Both the position numbers and the translations under genes were made by a program. The notes under the pieces are model-generated. The model was not told the DNA's origin. It worked only from the letters and a program-made list of their open reading frames with translations, and searched no databases. A stretch of DNA of 7,234 nucleotides from Candidatus Bathyarchaeota archaeon. GTDB taxonomy: Archaea > Asgardarchaeota > Lokiarchaeia > Sigyniarchaeales > Sigyniarchaeaceae. Each line of letters starts with the position of its first letter. Within the stretch, counting starts at the first letter, position 1. The stretch spans positions 1-7,234 of the forward strand of contig WJJB01000147.1 in NCBI GenBank assembly GCA_014729935.1. Direction: 5' to 3'. Positions 5,992 through 7,234 of the stretch are shown piece by piece.

Positions 5992-6687
5992 ATGGAAGAT
6001 ATGCTTAAGAATGGTGATAACTTTTTCCTGGGACCCTCTCGTGGATTGAAGAATCTGCAAGCCATGATCATGCTCTGGGTGATTTCCGAAACATCTCCCA
6101 ATGGTATCACCGGGTACCAGTTGCAAAACAATTATGGTATCCCGCAAACCACGGTATACCGGATGTTGAGCAATCTCAAGGATGAAGGTTATGCTTCCAT
6201 TGATGAGGAAATTGTCAATGGCCGGAAGCAAAAACGCTACAAGATCACTTCAGAAGGGATGAACCGCCTTGAAGAATTGAAAAAAGTTGCATCTGGGAAA
6301 ATCGCTCTCCTCTTCAACGTGTTAACCCCGGATGAAAGGGCCAAGGAACCTCCGTTTTTGGGTTTCAGCGCCCGGTACAGGATAGTAAAACACCAGCTAG
6401 AACTAGCAGATACTAAAGAAAAGGTCATGGAAATATTGAAGCACGTGATCGATTTCATGGAAAACCAAGCAAGGATGTTGCGACACATGACAAGCGTGGT
6501 CGAAAAAGACCAAGAAATGGTGGAACAGCTCATGAAAACCATAGAGGATTCAGAGATTTATTCCAAGGAGTTCGTGATTCAAAAGATCGGCCAATTCCTA
6601 GCAAACCGTATCAGGCGCTTTTTCGGTGAAGGTCGGAAAGCAAATGACAAGAATGAAAAGGAAGGTAAGCAAAATGAGCGAGAATGA
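5992..6687 (+). CDS. PadR-family winged-helix transcriptional regulator
   Basis: This 231-residue protein has a winged helix-turn-helix at about 18-95: the first helix LKNLQAMIMLWVISE, then GYQLQNNYGIPQTTVYRMLSNLKDEGY (41-67) with the recognition helix near 51-63, and the wing GRKQKRYKITSEG (77-89). TVYRxLxxLxxxGY and YxxTxxG are PadR hallmarks. Residues about 125-210 are helical and heptad-rich, probably for dimerisation and ligand binding, and the last 20 or so residues are a charged, probably disordered tail. The length is greater than the small (about 110) and typical long (about 180) PadR types. The MFS exporter gene starts inside its last codons, so the two are co-transcribed and probably translationally coupled. 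Such regulators usually repress the adjacent pump until a toxic ligand binds. The promoter has dyads suited to autoregulation. Ligand unknown. Confidence 0.88.
   Translation: MEDMLKNGDNFFLGPSRGLKNLQAMIMLWVISETSPNGITGYQLQNNYGIPQTTVYRMLSNLKDEGYASIDEEIVNGRKQKRYKITSEGMNRLEELKKVASGKIALLFNVLTPDERAKEPPFLGFSARYRIVKHQLELADTKEKVMEILKHVIDFMENQARMLRHMTSVVEKDQEMVEQLMKTIEDSEIYSKEFVIQKIGQFLANRIRRFFGEGRKANDKNEKEGKQNERE
6658..6666 (+). promoter_or_regulatory. Shine-Dalgarno site of the MFS gene inside the PadR coding region
   Basis: AAGGAAGGT lies within the last codons of the PadR gene, seven bases before the ATG at 6674. It fixes the start of the exporter gene and shows that the second gene of the operon uses Shine-Dalgarno initiation, whereas the first is apparently leaderless. 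Confidence 0.6.
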
Positions 6688-7234
6688 AACGAAATCAAGT
6701 CGTAGGTCCGCAAGAGCCGAAAGACACCATGCATTTTTAGGAAAGTATAACATCAATCCACGAGTTGCCATGCTTACCTTGTCCCTTTCCGTGTTCGTGG
6801 ATATGCTTGGGTATACCATGGTCCTGCCATTGTTGCCCCAGATAGCTAAGAGTTTTGGCGCACAAGATATCATCCTTGGGATCATCATTGCATCAAATTC
6901 GTTTGCAAGCCTCATCTTTGGACCGATATGGGGGAAGATCAGCGATAACAAGGGAAGGCGACCGATATTACTCATTTCTCAAGTTGGGACGATGGGCGCA
7001 TTCATCATGCTTGGATTATCGCAAAATCTCATCATGATCTTCTGTGCACGATTACTTGATGGCGTGTTTGGCGGGCAAATGCCAATCATCAGGGCATACA
7101 TCACAGATATAACAACACCTGAAACTCGTTCTTCAGAAATTGCAAAGATTCAAGGCGCTAGTGCCTTTTGCTTGATAATCGGCCCCGTCGTTGGAGGGGT
7201 ACTTGGCGCCATTGATTGGAGGATTCCATCATTC
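6674..7234 (+). CDS. MFS drug/metabolite exporter (DHA1/TetA-like), C-terminus beyond window
   Basis: The first 187 codons are present, with no stop before the right edge; full-length relatives have about 400 residues and 12 membrane helices. After a basic cytosolic tail of about 28 residues come TM1 (about 31-54, with VDMLGYTMVLPLLP), TM2 (66-86), motif A GKISDNKGRRP (87-97) in the loop to TM3, TM3 (97-116), TM4 carrying the motif-B-like ARLLDGVFGG (125-134), and TM5 with the antiporter motif C GPVVGG (170-175). Motif C is characteristic of proton-coupled exporters, so export of a drug or toxic metabolite at the cytoplasmic membrane is the likely role. The start overlaps the PadR gene by 14 bases and has a good Shine-Dalgarno site. 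The substrate cannot be predicted. Confidence 0.9.
   Translation, partial: MSENETKSSRRSARAERHHAFLGKYNINPRVAMLTLSLSVFVDMLGYTMVLPLLPQIAKSFGAQDIILGIIIASNSFASLIFGPIWGKISDNKGRRPILLISQVGTMGAFIMLGLSQNLIMIFCARLLDGVFGGQMPIIRAYITDITTPETRSSEIAKIQGASAFCLIIGPVVGGVLGAIDWRIPSF

Overview
The window looks archaeal. The clearest promoters are A/T-rich TATA-type boxes about 25 bases upstream of the expected transcript starts, with no bacterial -35/-10 pairs. One gene (the PadR regulator) appears leaderless, while others have short Shine-Dalgarno sites. Base composition is moderate (by eye, mid-40s percent GC), and two spacers exceed 600 bases. An Asgard lineage or another mesophilic archaeal lineage would fit this mix of wide spacers, an archaeal-style acyl-CoA ligase N-terminus and PadR/MFS pairs. 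That placement is an inference and no marker gene is present to test it.

Layout from left to right: (1) 1-2091, minus strand: a 697-codon open frame that runs off the left edge. It encodes an intracellular clan GH-A glycoside hydrolase (COG3934/GH5-like) followed by a GATase-like domain. (2) 2092-2752: a 661-base divergent spacer with several perfect dyads, a hairpin plus T-run, and the promoter and leader of the next gene. (3) 2753-4600, plus strand: a complete 615-residue acyl-CoA ligase (FadD-like, ANL superfamily) followed by a T-rich terminator. (4) 4753-5337, minus strand: an FMN nitroreductase-family protein, convergent with the ligase. (5) 5338-5991: a second long divergent spacer holding dyads and the regulator's promoter. 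(6) 5992-6687, plus strand: a PadR-family regulator with a long C-terminal coiled region. (7) 6674-7234, plus strand: the first 187 codons of an MFS (DHA1-type) exporter, overlapping the regulator by 14 bases and cut by the right edge.

The only firm functional unit is the PadR-MFS pair, the classic arrangement of a ligand-sensing repressor and the efflux pump it controls. The other three genes are separately oriented, single-gene transcription units: sugar-polymer or oligosaccharide hydrolysis, fatty or aromatic acid activation to CoA thioesters, and a flavin-dependent reduction. I found no mobile element, tRNA, rRNA, CRISPR array or clearly novel multi-gene system. The points most worth a second look are the edge-truncated glycosidase and the dyad symmetries at the promoters of the hydrolase, the ligase and the PadR gene.
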